From CAXTSE01 sp964246985 (GTDB taxonomy: Bacteria > Actinomycetota > Actinomycetes > Actinomycetales > Microbacteriaceae): a stretch of DNA of 64,000 nt. How positions within the stretch are numbered: position 1 is the first letter of the stretch; each line of letters opens with the position of its first letter. A program made the position numbers and the translations under genes. Positions 29,278 to 38,583 of the stretch are shown here, piece after piece. The notes under the pieces were generated by a model. That model had not been told where the DNA came from and did not search any database. It saw nothing but the letters and a program-made list of their open reading frames with translations. The stretch spans positions 62,001-126,000 of the forward strand of contig CAXTSE010000001.1 in NCBI GenBank assembly GCA_964246985.1, read 5' to 3'.

Positions 29278-29907
29278 TCAGGGTTCCTTTCGGACAGGGG
29301 CGACACCGTGGAGGACGAACGGCGTGAGCTCCTCGGTCGTGAAGACGTGCGGGGCACCGGGGACGGGGATCGAGGACCCGAACGCGAGCATCCGCAGGTA
29401 GAAGGCGAGCTCGGGGACCGACACGGTGATCTCGTCCTCGCGGAAGAGCCGCGCCATTATCTCGAGCCACTGCTCGTCCTCCCGCGGCGGACGATGGGCA
29501 CCGGGGGGCGGGCCGTGCATGCCCACAGCCGCCATGAACCCGATGAATCCGGTGAGCCGGTCGCGGAGCAGCTGGATGACCTGGTGCACCTTGACCTCGG
29601 TCGGCAGGCCGGGGTCGATAGCCCGGAGGGCGACCCGACCGGGCTCGGGATCCATCAGGCGGTCGATGGCCGCCTGGATGATGCTCTCCTTGTCGCCGAA
29701 CGCCCGGAACAGGGTGCCCTCGGCGACGCCGGCCGCCTCGGCGATGCGGCGCGTCGAGACCTCCCGGCCATGCGCGCGGATCAGCGGGATGACCGCATCG
29801 ACGATGGCGGCGCGGCGCTCGTCGGGGGCCAGCGGTTGGGCACGGGACCGCTCTCTCGCCCGCGAGAACGCGGCGGTGTCGGCGAAGGCGTCGCGTGCGG
29901 AGATCAC
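29278..29907 (-). CDS. TetR/AcrR family transcriptional regulator of the ABC exporter
   Basis: 209-residue regulator. The N-terminal helix-turn-helix is RRIAEAAGVAEGTLFRAFGD (about residues 51-70), followed by a variable ligand-binding domain. GTG 29907 is chosen because TAGCAT (29914-29919, minus) ends 6 nt upstream. A perfect 16-bp palindrome (29923-29938) lies just upstream of that box. First gene of the regulator-exporter operon, so it most likely represses itself and the exporter, with an effector that is also an export substrate. Confidence 0.9.
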   Translation of the reverse strand: MISARDAFADTAAFSRARERSRAQPLAPDERRAAIVDAVIPLIRAHGREVSTRRIAEAAGVAEGTLFRAFGDKESIIQAAIDRLMDPEPGRVALRAIDPGLPTEVKVHQVIQLLRDRLTGFIGFMAAVGMHGPPPGAHRPPREDEQWLEIMARLFREDEITVSVPELAFYLRMLAFGSSIPVPGAPHVFTTEELTPFVLHGVAPVRKEP

Positions 29908-29922
29908 CTGGCGATGCTAAAT

Positions 29923-29938
29923 GAGTGAGCGCTCACTC
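29923..29938. promoter_or_regulatory. TetR operator, perfect 16-bp palindrome
   Basis: GAGTGAGCGCTCACTC lies directly upstream of the -10 box of the TetR-exporter operon, between -10 and -35. It has the GAGTGAGC half-site common to actinobacterial TetR drug-efflux regulators. Confidence 0.8.
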
Positions 29939-29943
29939 CGCAA

Positions 29944-29984
29944 CCCTTCGAGACACGTCGCACGTTGCGTGGCGCTCCTCAGGG
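29944..29984. repeat. palindromic intergenic repeat
   Basis: CCCTTCGAGACACG...GGCGCTCCTCAGGG, an imperfect palindrome sharing its layout with the element at 9077-9109. It lies between the TetR promoter and the end of glpX. Confidence 0.6.
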
Positions 29985-30009
29985 ACCTGGCTGTCCGGCC
30001 GGTCTCGAC

Positions 30010-31014
30010 CTACAGCGGCAGCTTCTCCCCGAGCCACTTCTCGGCCAGGTGGTCGGCGATGACGCGGCGGATCGTGCCCGAGCGTGCCCGCAGCACGATG
30101 CTCTCGGTGCGGATGATGGGGCCCTTGCGCCGCACGCCCCCGACGAGGTTGCCATCGGTGACGCCGGTCGCCACGAAGAAGGTGTTGTCGCCGCGCACGA
30201 GGTCGTCTGCCTCGTAGACCTTGTCGAAGTCGAGCCCGGAGTCGAGGCCCTTCTGCCGCTCGTCGTCGGTCAGCGGGTGCAGCTTGGTCTGGATGACCCC
30301 GCCGAGCGCCTTGATCGCGCAGGCCGTCGCGACGCCCTCGGGGCTGCCGCCGATGCCGATGCACATGTCGAGGCGACCCTCGTAGCTCGCCGCGTCGATC
30401 CCGCCGGCCACATCGCCGTCGAGCAGGAGGCGCGTGCCCGCGCCCGACTCGCGGATCGCCCGGATGAGGTCCTCATGCCGCGGCCGGTCGAGCACGCCGA
30501 TCGACATCTCGTCGACGTCCTTGCCCTTCGCCTTCGCCAGCGCGCGGATGTTCTCGGCCACCGGGCGGTCGATGTCGATGACGCCGACCCCCTCCCATCC
30601 GGTGACGATCTTCTGCATGTAGAAGACGGCGGATGCGTCGAGCATCGCCCCGCGGTCGGCTGCGGCGATCATCGAGATCGCGTTCCGTCGACCGGCGGCC
30701 GTGAGCGACGTGCCGTCGATCGGATCCACCGCGATGTCGCACGCGGGACCCCGGCCGTTGCCGACCACCTCGCCGTTGAACAGCATCGGCGCCTTGTCCT
30801 TCTCGCCCTCGCCGATCACCACGGTCCCGGCGAAGTTCACGGTGCCGAGGAACTTGCGCATCGCGTCGACGGCGGCCCCGTCGGCGCCGTTCTTGTCCCC
30901 GCGCCCGATGAACGGGACGGCCCGGATCGCGGCCGCCTCCGTCGCCCGCACGAGCTCCAGCGCGAGGTTGCGGTCGGGGTGCAGGAAGAGCGTCCCCGTC
31001 TCGGTGGTGACCAT
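30010..31014 (-). CDS. glpX: class II fructose-1,6-bisphosphatase
   Basis: 334-residue GlpX-type phosphatase, a key step of gluconeogenesis (fructose-1,6-bisphosphate to fructose-6-phosphate). Metal/phosphate motifs: VIGEGEKDKAPMLFNGE, DIAVDPIDGTSLTA near residues 93-106, and GGSPEGVATACAIKALGG. I start it at ATG 31014, which has AGGA seven bases upstream; ATG 31035 is in frame without such a site. The promoter box TAGGCT (31075-31080, minus) gives a leader of about 50 nt. Divergent from fba, pairing the two gluconeogenic/glycolytic genes. Confidence 0.95.
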   Translation of the reverse strand: MVTTETGTLFLHPDRNLALELVRATEAAAIRAVPFIGRGDKNGADGAAVDAMRKFLGTVNFAGTVVIGEGEKDKAPMLFNGEVVGNGRGPACDIAVDPIDGTSLTAAGRRNAISMIAAADRGAMLDASAVFYMQKIVTGWEGVGVIDIDRPVAENIRALAKAKGKDVDEMSIGVLDRPRHEDLIRAIRESGAGTRLLLDGDVAGGIDAASYEGRLDMCIGIGGSPEGVATACAIKALGGVIQTKLHPLTDDERQKGLDSGLDFDKVYEADDLVRGDNTFFVATGVTDGNLVGGVRRKGPIIRTESIVLRARSGTIRRVIADHLAEKWLGEKLPL

Positions 31015-31074
31015 GTCGGCATCCTCATCTCTCATCGGCGGAAGGGATGCGCCAGGTGGCGGCAGCGCGGGGCC

Positions 31075-31099
31075 AGCCTACGCCCGCCCTCACTAGACT
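31075..31099. promoter_or_regulatory. divergent -10 boxes of glpX and fba
   Basis: TAGGCT on the minus strand (31080-31075) for glpX and TAGACT on the plus strand (31094-31099) for fba, 13 bp apart. Each polymerase would occlude the other, which could balance the two genes. Confidence 0.55.
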
Positions 31100-31135
31100 C
31101 GACCCGTCATCGCCCCCGGCACCAAGGAGAACAGC

Positions 31136-32167
<1,032 letters not shown>

Positions 32168-32189
32168 CGCCGACGCCGACGCCGACGTC

Positions 32190-33326
32190 CTACGGCAGCT
32201 TGAACGACAGCTTGAGGAAGCTGTCGTCGCCCCACTGCAGATCGTTCACCGCGGTGTCGAGAGTCAGGTAGTACGGGGCGAGGTGCATGATGCGGCGGCC
32301 CTCGGGCAGCTCCATGTCGAGGCTCACGCCCACGGCGGTCGACCCGTCGTCGGCGGCGCGGAGCTCCACGAGCAGCGATCCGGCGTCCGTTCCCGGCGTA
32401 TCGAGGATCGCCTGCAGCAGCGCCCGCAGGGCCGTGCGCTGCGACCCGCGCATCCGGTTGGCCCGGCGCTCCGGGTCGACGACGACGAGGCGGGATCCGG
32501 CGGCGACCGAGTCGAGCCATGTCAGGTTGGACTGGGTGACGAGGTCGTCTCGCAGACGTCGTGCGAGCTGTCCGGCGAGCGCGCGGTCCCCTGCTGTCAC
32601 CTGACCCGACCGGGCGACGGCCTCGATAAACGGGGCCGCGCGGGCGGTCAGCTGGGCCAGCCTGACGCGCTCCATGGTCTCGGCGCCGTCGTCACGGCCG
32701 GCCTCGGTCGAGACCAGCACCTCCGACCGCTTCTCGATCAGGGGCAGCATGCGGCTCACGACGACGTACGAGAACGTCGCAGTCGCCACCACCCCGCTGA
32801 TCGTGGGCGCCGCGATGATGAGCGTGATCCCGACCGGTCCCCACGCCTCGACGTTGTCACGCACGGCGAACGCGGCGAACGGCGCCGTGACGGCGATCGA
32901 GCCGAGCCCGAGCACGAGCAGCTGTCGCGCGGCCAGGTACGGCGCCAGGCTCGCCAGCACGAGCGCGAGCCCGAAGGGCGCCCACCAGAGCTCGATCGTG
33001 AACGCCTCCCCCGCGTAGCCGATCGCCGACAGGCCGAAGCCCAGGCACGCGATGCCCATGGCGATCGCACCGACCCGCCACCCGATCCGCGGGCGCATCG
33101 GGCGCGTCATGACGTGCACGAAGACGCAGCCCAGTGTCGTCACGAGCACGCCGACGAACTGGAGGCGCGGCTCGTGGACCGCTCGCCAGGCCACGACGGC
33201 GAGGGTCCAGCCGTACACGAGGTTGAGGGCCCCGAAGACCAGGGGCACCTGAGCGCCGGTGAACCAGCTGAGGGGATCGATCTCCTGGGCCGACAGCGCC
33301 AGGTACCGGCGCTCGAACCGGCTCAC
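32190..33326 (-). CDS. membrane protein with degenerate histidine-kinase-like C-terminal domain
   Basis: 378-residue protein with five to six membrane segments in residues 25-190, then about 190 cytoplasmic residues (IEKRSEVLVSTEAGRDDGAE...). The cytoplasmic part resembles a sensor kinase in layout but has no phosphorylatable His box and no N- or G-box; it ends in LRAADDGSTAVGVSLDMELP and DSFLKLSFKLP. GTG 33326 overlaps the stop of the preceding sensor kinase by 4 nt, so the two are made together. I infer an accessory subunit or decoy of that kinase. Not recognised as a named family. Confidence 0.65.
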   Translation of the reverse strand: MSRFERRYLALSAQEIDPLSWFTGAQVPLVFGALNLVYGWTLAVVAWRAVHEPRLQFVGVLVTTLGCVFVHVMTRPMRPRIGWRVGAIAMGIACLGFGLSAIGYAGEAFTIELWWAPFGLALVLASLAPYLAARQLLVLGLGSIAVTAPFAAFAVRDNVEAWGPVGITLIIAAPTISGVVATATFSYVVVSRMLPLIEKRSEVLVSTEAGRDDGAETMERVRLAQLTARAAPFIEAVARSGQVTAGDRALAGQLARRLRDDLVTQSNLTWLDSVAAGSRLVVVDPERRANRMRGSQRTALRALLQAILDTPGTDAGSLLVELRAADDGSTAVGVSLDMELPEGRRIMHLAPYYLTLDTAVNDLQWGDDSFLKLSFKLP

Positions 33327-34555
33327 GAGGTCCCCTGGTGGCGCGACTCCGGATGCGGCTCGACGACCTCGAGGATGGGGATCGACATGAGCACGGACGT
33401 CCCGTGGCCCGGCGACGACCAGACCCGGGCGGATCCCCCGACCGACTCGAGGCGCTCGATGAGCGAGCCGCGCAGTCCGAGGCGGTCCGCGGGCACGGCG
33501 TCGATGTCGAATCCCGAGCCCTGATCCGTGATCATGACCGTCACCGCGTTCTCGGAGTAGACCAGCTCGAGCTCCGCCATGCCGACACCCGCGTGACGCA
33601 GCACGTTCTCGAAGCTGGTGCGGATCGCCCCGAGCAGCGCCGTGCCGACCTGCGGCGCGAGCCGGTAGACCCCGCTCCCCGACCCCGTCACGTGGATGGT
33701 GAGGCCTCGCCACTGGAACTCGCTCACCAGCCGCATGATGTCGTTGCGGAGGCTGGCGTCCTGGTCGTCGGCCGAGCGGACATCGGCGGTCTGCTCGAGC
33801 CACTCCGCACCCCGCAGGGTGTCGAGGTCGTCGAGCAGCCTCTGCACGGCGCGCTCGTCGAGCGACCCGGTGCTCGTGAGGACGATGGAGAGATCGTTGA
33901 GAAGGGTGTCGTGCACGGCGGCGGTCGTCTGGCGCGACAGATCCTCGCCGCGGGCGAGCTTCTGCGTCTCGGCCTCGAGCTGGTCGAAATCGGGCACCCT
34001 GCGCCGCTGGGCGGTCTGGATCGCCGCGAAGGTCAGGTAGCCGACGACCGCGATCACGAGCACCATGGTCGGACCCCAGCCGGGACGGAACGGCACCTCG
34101 GCGGCCGTGGAGGCGACGAGCGTCACGGCATTGGCGACCGCGTAGCCGGCCAGCACCCACAGGATCCCGGCCGTCGCGCTGACGGCGGAGACGCCGACGG
34201 CGACGAGCGCGAGGGTCGGGCGGTTCACCAGGTAGAGCGCGTCGTCGAGGAGCGTCGGATCGACGCGCAGCAGGGACACCTCGTAGACGGTGGAGGCGAT
34301 GCCGGCCACCAGGAGGTAGGTCATGACGACCTCGCGCCTCCGCCATCTCACCACGGCCGCGATGGCGACCAGGCAGACGAGCAGCATCGCAAGCGGCAGA
34401 GGCAGGTCGCCGAGACGGCCGCGCATGGCGAGCGTCTCGATGAGCACGGGGATCGCGAGGACGATCGTCGTGGCGCCCACCGCCCAGCCCATCATCGCGA
34501 TGGTGCCGGTGATGATGCGGGCCGCGACATCACGTGGAAGGACCTTGATGCGCAT
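33323..34555 (-). CDS. sensor histidine kinase (NarL/HisKA_3-type)
   Basis: 410-residue membrane kinase: six hydrophobic segments (about residues 14-185), a His box TAAVHDTLLNDLSIVL near residue 215, N-box SFENVLRHAGVGMAEL, G1 DQGSGFDIDAV and G2 GLRGSLIERLESVGG with SSPGHGTSVLM. The HDTLLNDL form fits the HisKA_3 kinases that pair with LuxR-type response regulators. No response regulator lies next to it; instead its stop overlaps a kinase-like membrane protein. Input signal unknown. Confidence 0.88.
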   Translation of the reverse strand: MRIKVLPRDVAARIITGTIAMMGWAVGATTIVLAIPVLIETLAMRGRLGDLPLPLAMLLVCLVAIAAVVRWRRREVVMTYLLVAGIASTVYEVSLLRVDPTLLDDALYLVNRPTLALVAVGVSAVSATAGILWVLAGYAVANAVTLVASTAAEVPFRPGWGPTMVLVIAVVGYLTFAAIQTAQRRRVPDFDQLEAETQKLARGEDLSRQTTAAVHDTLLNDLSIVLTSTGSLDERAVQRLLDDLDTLRGAEWLEQTADVRSADDQDASLRNDIMRLVSEFQWRGLTIHVTGSGSGVYRLAPQVGTALLGAIRTSFENVLRHAGVGMAELELVYSENAVTVMITDQGSGFDIDAVPADRLGLRGSLIERLESVGGSARVWSSPGHGTSVLMSIPILEVVEPHPESRHQGTS

Positions 34556-34588
34556 CGCGCGTCCTCCCCTCGGTCGGCCAGCCCTCGG

Positions 34589-35176
34589 TCAGCTAGGAGG
34601 ATTCTCCACGATCGCGGAGAATCCGGGGGTGTTCAACACGATGACCATCACGACTATCACATAGGCGACCAGACGCACCGCGAAGGCGATGATGGGCACC
34701 CAGACTGCCCGCTTCCCCGCTCGGAAGCGCCGCCACGCCAGCCCGATGGTGGCGAGCAGGATGACCGCGTCGATGACGAGAAGGGCGATGCCGCCGGCCG
34801 ATGCGGCCGGGCCGAACGCCAGATCGCCCATGCCGCTGACCCGGCCCGCCTCGTTGAGGGCGGTCGCGAGGTCGAGATACGACGGGATCGAGCTGAGGGT
34901 GTTCACCAGGGCGAGCGCGATGAAGGTCACGGTGAGCGGCAGGTCCCACCGCGACGGATGCCGCGGAGGAGTGGACGAGGTCTGAGTGCCGGGCACGGGC
35001 GGCGGCAGCGTCGGCGACGCCGACGGACGGCTCGCGGCAGGAGCCGATGGGCTGGAAGCAGCCGGCGTCTCGCGCACCGCCAGGGTCTCCTCGAGAGGCA
35101 CGGGGCCGCGGGCCTCGGCGACCTCCTCGGGTGTCGCGTACTCGCCGTACTCGGGTCGGGGGCGCTGGTCGCTCAC
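34589..35176 (-). CDS. DUF6264-like membrane protein
   Basis: 195-residue protein: a disordered N-terminus (MSDQRPRPEYGEYATPEEVA, then a Pro/Ser/Ala-rich stretch to residue 65), followed by three or four hydrophobic segments (LTVTFIALALVNTLS, GIALLVIDAVILLATIGLAW, VWVPIIAFAVRLVAYVIVVM). The PEYGEYATPEE start recurs in Microbacteriaceae proteins annotated DUF6264, as I recall. GTG 35176 overlaps the ispH stop by 4 nt, so it is the second gene of an ispH unit. Function unknown. Confidence 0.75.
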   Translation of the reverse strand: MSDQRPRPEYGEYATPEEVAEARGPVPLEETLAVRETPAASSPSAPAASRPSASPTLPPPVPGTQTSSTPPRHPSRWDLPLTVTFIALALVNTLSSIPSYLDLATALNEAGRVSGMGDLAFGPAASAGGIALLVIDAVILLATIGLAWRRFRAGKRAVWVPIIAFAVRLVAYVIVVMVIVLNTPGFSAIVENPPS

Positions 35177-36125
35177 GAGCGCCCGCGTCCGCCGAGCGCG
35201 CGCTCGTCGACGTTGCCCGCCGAGTCGGTGCGCAGCTCCTTGGGGAGCGAGAACATCAGGTCCTCCTCGGCGGTCTTGACGACCTGCACCTCGGTGTAGC
35301 CGGCATCCGCCAGATCGGCGAGCACCTCCTGCACGAGCACCTCGGGCACGCTCGCGCCGCTCGAGACGCCGACGGAGCGCACTCCCTCGAGCCACTCCTG
35401 CTGGATCTCGGTCGCGTAGTCGATGCGGTGAGCGGCCCGCGCTCCGTACTCCAGGGCGACCTCGACGAGGCGCACGCTGTTGGAGCTGTTGGACGAGCCG
35501 ACGACGATGACCAGGTCGGCATCCGGCGCCACCTTCTTGATCGCCACCTGGCGGTTCTGGGTGGCGTAGCAGATGTCGTCGGACGGCGGATTCTGCAGGT
35601 GCGGGAAGCGCTCGCGCAGGCGGTTGACGGTGTCCATGGTCTCGTCGACGCTCAAAGTGGTCTGCGAGATCCAGACCAGGTTGTCGGTGTCGGGCACGAC
35701 GAGGTCGTCGACCTCCTCCGGGCTGCCGACGAGGATCGTGCGCTCGGGGGCCTGGCCCATGGTGCCCTCGACCTCCTCGTGGCCGGCGTGGCCGATGAGC
35801 AGGATCGTGGCGTCGGCCTTCGCGAACCGCACGGCCTCGCGGTGCACCTTGGTCACCAGCGGGCAGGTCGCGTCGATCGCCTGCAGGTCGCGGTCGGCAG
35901 CGGCCTGCACCACCGCGGGACTCACGCCGTGGGCGCTGAAGACCAGGTGGGATCCGGTGGGCACCTCCGCGACGTCGTCGACGAAGATCGCGCCCCGCTT
36001 CTCGAGCTCGCTGACCACGTGCACGTTGTGCACGATCTGCTTGCGCACGTAGACCGGGCTGCCGAAGTGGTCGAGAGCCTTCTCGACGGCGATCACGGCG
36101 CGGTCGACGCCGGCGCAGTAGCCGC
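35173..36125 (-). CDS. ispH: 4-hydroxy-3-methylbut-2-enyl diphosphate reductase, N-terminus in gap
   Basis: The visible 317 codons begin at GYCAGVDRAVIAVEKAL, directly against the N run, so only the first 10-25 residues (normally ending APRG) are missing. The three cluster-ligand cysteines are present: GYCAGVD, IDATCPLVTKVHREA and DICYATQNRQ; also GSSNSSNSVRLVE and SSGASVPEVLV. IspH makes IPP and DMAPP from HMBPP at the end of the MEP pathway. Its position next to xseA-xseB is a conserved actinobacterial arrangement. An unbroken frame through the N run joins it to a prenyl synthetase; that fusion is an artefact. Confidence 0.95.
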
Positions 36126-36135
36126 NNNNNNNNNN
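36126..36135. other. assembly gap (10 N)
   Basis: Ten N separate the ispH N-terminal region from a truncated polyprenyl synthetase on the same strand. The true missing length must be much greater: about 250 codons of synthetase plus the start of ispH. Confidence 0.95.
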
Positions 36136-36368
36136 ATGACGTCGTCGTGATACAGCGATCCGAGGTGGGTCATCTCGAGGGCGGTCGCGGCCTCGATCAC
36201 CCCGGTCGTCGCGCCCTCGCCGAGCTCGGCGCTGAGGAGCGCCAGCATCGGTCGCACGCGCTTGCCGCCCGCGACCGGACGGTCGACGAGACGACCCCGC
36301 ACGGCCGGGGGCCTCGGGAGGTCGACGGACTCGGGGAACGCCCCTGCCAGTCCGTTGGAGATCGCCAC
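36136..36368 (-). CDS. polyprenyl synthetase, N-terminal fragment (3' end in gap)
   Basis: Only the first 77-78 residues are present: MAISNGLAGAFPESVDLPRP, then GGKRVRPMLALLSAELGEG and TALEMTHLGSLYHDDV, where the first aspartate-rich motif starts and the sequence is cut by the N run. The GGKR and DDxxD region identifies a trans-polyprenyl diphosphate synthase (menaquinone or carotenoid side chain). TAGAAT at 36375-36380 (minus) ends 6 nt before GTG 36368, so it is leaderless. Truncation is from assembly, not biology. The real family length is 320-350 residues. Confidence 0.85.
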
Positions 36369-36448
36369 ACACCGATTCTACGGAGCCACGCTCCACACCG
36401 CCTGCGCGTGCCCCGACGAGCGTCTTCTGCATCCCGTAGCCTGACCGC

Positions 36449-37696
36449 GTGCCCCCCGAGTTCTCTGCCGCTGCGCCGTCGACGCCCGACGCGCCGTGGC
36501 CGGTCGCGGTCGTCGCGAGCAAGATCAAGAGCTACATCGAGCGCCTCGGCACCGTCTGGGTCGAGGGCGAGCTGGCGCAGTGGAACGAGCGCAGCGGCTC
36601 CGTGTTCGGCAAGCTGAAGGACCTCGACACCGACGTCACCCTGTCATTCCAGCTCTGGTCCTCGACGCGCGCCAAGCTCAGTGAGCAGTTCGCCCAGGGC
36701 GACCGGGTCATCGCCCTCGTCAAGACCGAGTTCTGGGTCAAGGGCGGCACGCTCTCGATGCAGGTGCTCACGATGCGCCACGTCGGGCTCGGCGATCTGC
36801 TCGAGCGGCTCGAGCGACTGCGCAGGCAGCTCGCCGAGGAGGGGCTCTTCGACGCGTCGCGCAAGCGCCCGCTGCCGTTCCTCCCCGGCTGCATCGGCCT
36901 GATCACCGGCAAGGACAGCGACGCCGAGAAGGACGTGCTGCGGAACGCGCAGCTGCGCTGGCCGCAAGTGCGCTTCCGTGTGCGGCACACCGCGGTGCAG
37001 GGCGACCGCGCCGCCTCCGAGGTGACCGCGGCGATCCGCGCCCTCGACGCCGACCCCGAGGTGGATGTGATCATCGTCGCCCGCGGCGGCGGCGACTTCC
37101 AGAACCTGCTGGCCTTCAGCGACGAGGGGCTCGTCCGGGCGGCGGCCGCCTGCGAGACGCCGCTGGTCAGCGCCATAGGCCACGAGGCCGACCGTCCGCT
37201 GCTCGACGAGGTCGCCGACCTGCGGGCCTCCACGCCGACCGACGCGGCCAAGCGCGTCGTGCCCGACATCGCCGACGAGCTGGCGCGCGTGCGGCAGGCC
37301 CGATCGCGCATCCAGTCGCGCGTCACCTCGCTCGTCACCCACGAGATTGATCGGCTGGGGCAGCTGCGCAGTCGGCCGGCGATGAGCGATCCGACCTGGC
37401 TCATCGACCAGCGGTCCGACGAGATCACCCGGTGGGTGGCGCGGGGAACGCAGCTCGTCGACCATGCCGTCGAACGTGCCGAGGGCCGGGTGAGCGAGCT
37501 CGTCGGGCAGCTCCGCGCGCTGTCGCCCCAACGCACCCTCGACCGCGGGTACGCGATCGCGCAGCGGCCCGACGGTCAGGTGGTGCGGGGGGTGGCGGAT
37601 GCCGAGGCCGGCACGACCCTCCTCCTCACCCTGGTCGACGGGTCGGTCTCCACGACGGTCGACTCCGCCCCGCGTCCCGCACGGTCCCGCGGGTAA
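36449..37696 (+). CDS. xseA: exodeoxyribonuclease VII large subunit
   Basis: 415-residue XseA: N-terminal OB fold (TVWVEGELAQWNERSGSVFG), the catalytic region with GCIGLITGKDSDAEKDVL, DVIIVARGGGDFQNLLAFSD, SAIGHEADRPLLDEVADLRA and a C-terminal coiled coil with ALSPQRTLDRGYAI. Together with XseB it degrades single-stranded DNA in both directions. TAGCCT at 36437-36442 ends 6 nt before GTG 36449, a leaderless start. XseB follows after 9 bp. Confidence 0.97.
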   Translation: MPPEFSAAAPSTPDAPWPVAVVASKIKSYIERLGTVWVEGELAQWNERSGSVFGKLKDLDTDVTLSFQLWSSTRAKLSEQFAQGDRVIALVKTEFWVKGGTLSMQVLTMRHVGLGDLLERLERLRRQLAEEGLFDASRKRPLPFLPGCIGLITGKDSDAEKDVLRNAQLRWPQVRFRVRHTAVQGDRAASEVTAAIRALDADPEVDVIIVARGGGDFQNLLAFSDEGLVRAAAACETPLVSAIGHEADRPLLDEVADLRASTPTDAAKRVVPDIADELARVRQARSRIQSRVTSLVTHEIDRLGQLRSRPAMSDPTWLIDQRSDEITRWVARGTQLVDHAVERAEGRVSELVGQLRALSPQRTLDRGYAIAQRPDGQVVRGVADAEAGTTLLLTLVDGSVSTTVDSAPRPARSRG

Positions 37697-37705
37697 GGTG
37701 GATCC

Positions 37706-37936
37706 GTGCCTGACGCCGCCCCCGACGACATCGCCGAGCTGAGCTACGAGCAGGCCCGCGACGAGCTGGTGCGCGTGGTCTCCGAGCTCGAGCAGGGGTC
37801 GGCGACGCTCGAGCAGTCGCTCGCCCTCTGGGAGCGCGGTGAGGCCCTAGCCCGCCGCTGCGAGCAGTGGCTGGTGGGCGCCAAGGAGCGGCTCGACGCG
37901 GCACGCACCGCGGCCGGCAGCGCCGACGCCTCGTGA
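37706..37936 (+). CDS. xseB: exodeoxyribonuclease VII small subunit
   Basis: 76-residue helical subunit with the family core LSYEQARDELVRVVSELEQG and EQSLALWERGEALARRCEQW. It binds and regulates XseA. A -10-like TAAGGT (37694-37699), overlapping the xseA stop, ends 6 nt before GTG 37706, so the small subunit may also be transcribed separately in excess, as the XseA:XseB ratio of the complex needs. The stop overlaps the next gene's GTG. Confidence 0.95.
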   Translation: MPDAAPDDIAELSYEQARDELVRVVSELEQGSATLEQSLALWERGEALARRCEQWLVGAKERLDAARTAAGSADAS

Positions 37937-38583
37937 GCAGGCTGCCGTCGCACGACGAGCAGGGCCGCCCGATCGTCGCCGAGCTCGGCCGCGCCGAGAC
38001 CCCCACCGAGATCGTGGAGCGCAAGGCGGCAGCGAGCCGCAAGCACCGCGTCAACCAGACCGCGCTCAACCTGGTGCTGGCCCTCGGCGCCTCCCTCGGC
38101 ATCGTGATCCTGCTGGTGCTGGTCGTCGTTCGCCCCGACGCCGAGCCCCGAGCCTCCATCGACTACGTCGAGATCGCCGCCACGGCCCAGGGTGCCGTCG
38201 ATGAGCCGCTCGTCGTGCCGGTCCTGCCCGAGGGCTGGGGCGCCAATCGTGCCGAGCTCGAGACCGCGCCCGCCGACGGCGTAACGGCCTGGCGGATCGG
38301 GTTCATCACCCCCGACACCCAGTACATCGCCCTCGACCAGGGCATCGAGGCCAACCCCAGCTGGGTCGCCGACCGCGTCATCAGGGCGCGCAGCGAGACG
38401 ACCGTCCAGATCGGCGGACTCGACTGGCAGGTGTACGACCGCCGCGACGTCGACGATCCGGGCAATGTCGCCTATGCGCTCGTCACCGAGAGCGGCGGAT
38501 CCACGATCGTCCTGTCGGGGACGGCGACCGACGACGAGTTCGCCGTGCTCGCCGAGTCCGTCGCGAAGGAGCTGACCTCATGA
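37933..38583 (+). CDS. DUF4245 domain membrane protein
   Basis: 216-residue protein: a charged cytoplasmic N-terminus of about 45 residues, one membrane helix (LNLVLALGASLGIVILLVLV), and an outside domain of about 150 residues with LVVPVLPEGWGANRAEL and TQYIALDQGIEANPSW. DUF4245 proteins sit beside xseAB and glpX in actinobacteria; role unknown. GTGA overlap with xseB and ATGA overlap with the carbonic anhydrase show translational coupling on both sides. Confidence 0.85.
   Translation: MSRLPSHDEQGRPIVAELGRAETPTEIVERKAAASRKHRVNQTALNLVLALGASLGIVILLVLVVVRPDAEPRASIDYVEIAATAQGAVDEPLVVPVLPEGWGANRAELETAPADGVTAWRIGFITPDTQYIALDQGIEANPSWVADRVIRARSETTVQIGGLDWQVYDRRDVDDPGNVAYALVTESGGSTIVLSGTATDDEFAVLAESVAKELTS

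Noticed and set aside
35173..36528. Single protein joining a prenyl synthetase N-terminus to IspH through the N run
   Set aside because: Two unrelated enzymes are fused only because the artificial gap keeps frame; additional upstream residues are non-coding.
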